Positions 63,827-64,000 of a DNA stretch of 64,000 bases are shown here, piece by piece. The notes beneath the pieces are model-generated. The model saw only the letters and a program-made list of their open reading frames with translations, had not been told where the DNA came from and made no database searches. Made by a program: the position numbers and the translations under genes. Source of the DNA: Acidobacteriota bacterium (GTDB taxonomy: Bacteria; Acidobacteriota; Terriglobia; Acidiferrales; UBA7541); contig QHYZ01000054.1 in the NCBI GenBank assembly GCA_003225295.1, forward strand, positions 86,520 through 150,519, in the 5' to 3' direction. The first letter of the stretch is position 1. Each line of letters starts with the position of its first letter.

Positions 63827-63947
63827 AAGCACTACGGACCCCCACGTGGCTGGGGCCCATCTTCCCTATTCTACGATGCCGCGGAGCCGCTGAACAGGTG
63901 CCTCGCTCGGGGGAGGACAACTCTCTCTTAGCCCTGCTATCTTTCTT

Positions 63948-64000
63948 GTGAGTGAAAATGAGTATTCACCCACGGCAAAGTTCCTGGTTCGACCAGGCCG
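63948..64000 (+). CDS. Possible start of a gene cut by the right edge
   Basis: A frame from GTG 63948 (SENEYSPTAKFLVRPG) is open to the window end, 17 codons. The second option, ATG 63958, is in another frame and also open. No clear ribosome binding site at the right spacing was seen, so this is only a possibility. Confidence 0.2.
   Translation, partial: MSENEYSPTAKFLVRPG

Noticed and set aside
53919..63880. The 15-base string ATCTTCCCTATTCTA occurs at about 53919 and 63860
   Set aside because: A match of this length is expected a few times by chance in 64 kb and no flanking similarity exists.

Overview
The window looks like chromosome from a Gram-negative member of the Acidobacteriota, probably Terriglobia/Koribacter-like. 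This is an inference from gene content: Oar-like TonB receptors with an N-terminal carboxypeptidase-regulatory domain, a large hybrid sensor kinase, an E1 alpha/beta fusion, lpxB (lipid A), high GC and dense coding on both strands. No phage, plasmid or CRISPR signal was seen. The only mobile DNA is of IS200/IS605 type.

Layout. 1-8.4 kb (+): a partial gene, a lipoprotein, a heterodimeric ABC exporter pair, lpxB, and an M1-peptidase-like/TPR protein that has lost its catalytic residues. 8.4-13.9 kb (-): a tight eight-gene run, in transcription order mug glycosylase, two enoyl-CoA hydratases, rhodanese, an ArsC/Spx-like protein read through an in-frame TGA (probable selenoprotein with a SECIS-like hairpin), 3-hydroxyacyl-CoA dehydrogenase, macro-domain protein and a MidA-type methyltransferase. 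14.4-21.6 kb: ECF sigma factor with zf-HC2 anti-sigma, ornithine cyclodeaminase-like enzyme, SH3 protein, DoxX, PspC and the E1 alpha/beta fusion. 21.7-26.6 kb: a likely copper-handling cluster (Cys/His/Met-rich secreted protein, TonB receptor, CusF-like lipoprotein) next to a decayed IS200 transposase on one side and an IS200-type insertion that splits an MBL-fold gene on the other. 26.6-28.9 kb: fluoride riboswitch, crcB, DUF190 protein, MFS transporter.

29-33 kb: an mrfA-mrfB (yprA-yprB) helicase/exonuclease DNA-repair operon with a dispersed repeat inserted in frame in mrfA. 33-39.7 kb: a zincin, a beta-propeller protein, an HTH/S24-like regulator and small hypothetical or membrane proteins, several with overlapping convergent 3' ends. 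39.7-44.4 kb: divergent hybrid histidine kinase and HD-GYP response regulator. 44.6-50.4 kb: TPR protein and a large TonB receptor with LacI-type operator candidates upstream. 50.8-53.2 kb: two PLP aminotransferases. 53.3-55.6 kb: a two-gene heme-copper oxidase-like unit (subunits III and I) in which two of the three CuB histidines of subunit I are glutamine. 55.9-61 kb: nucleoside hydrolase, tRNA-Leu(GAG), and the gap-pgk-tpiA-secG operon. 61-64 kb: a lipase-maturation-factor-like membrane protein and a BamE-like protein.

The two most unusual items are the UGA-containing ArsC-like gene and the CuB-depleted oxidase subunit. Many long antisense reading frames are shadows caused by high GC and were left out.
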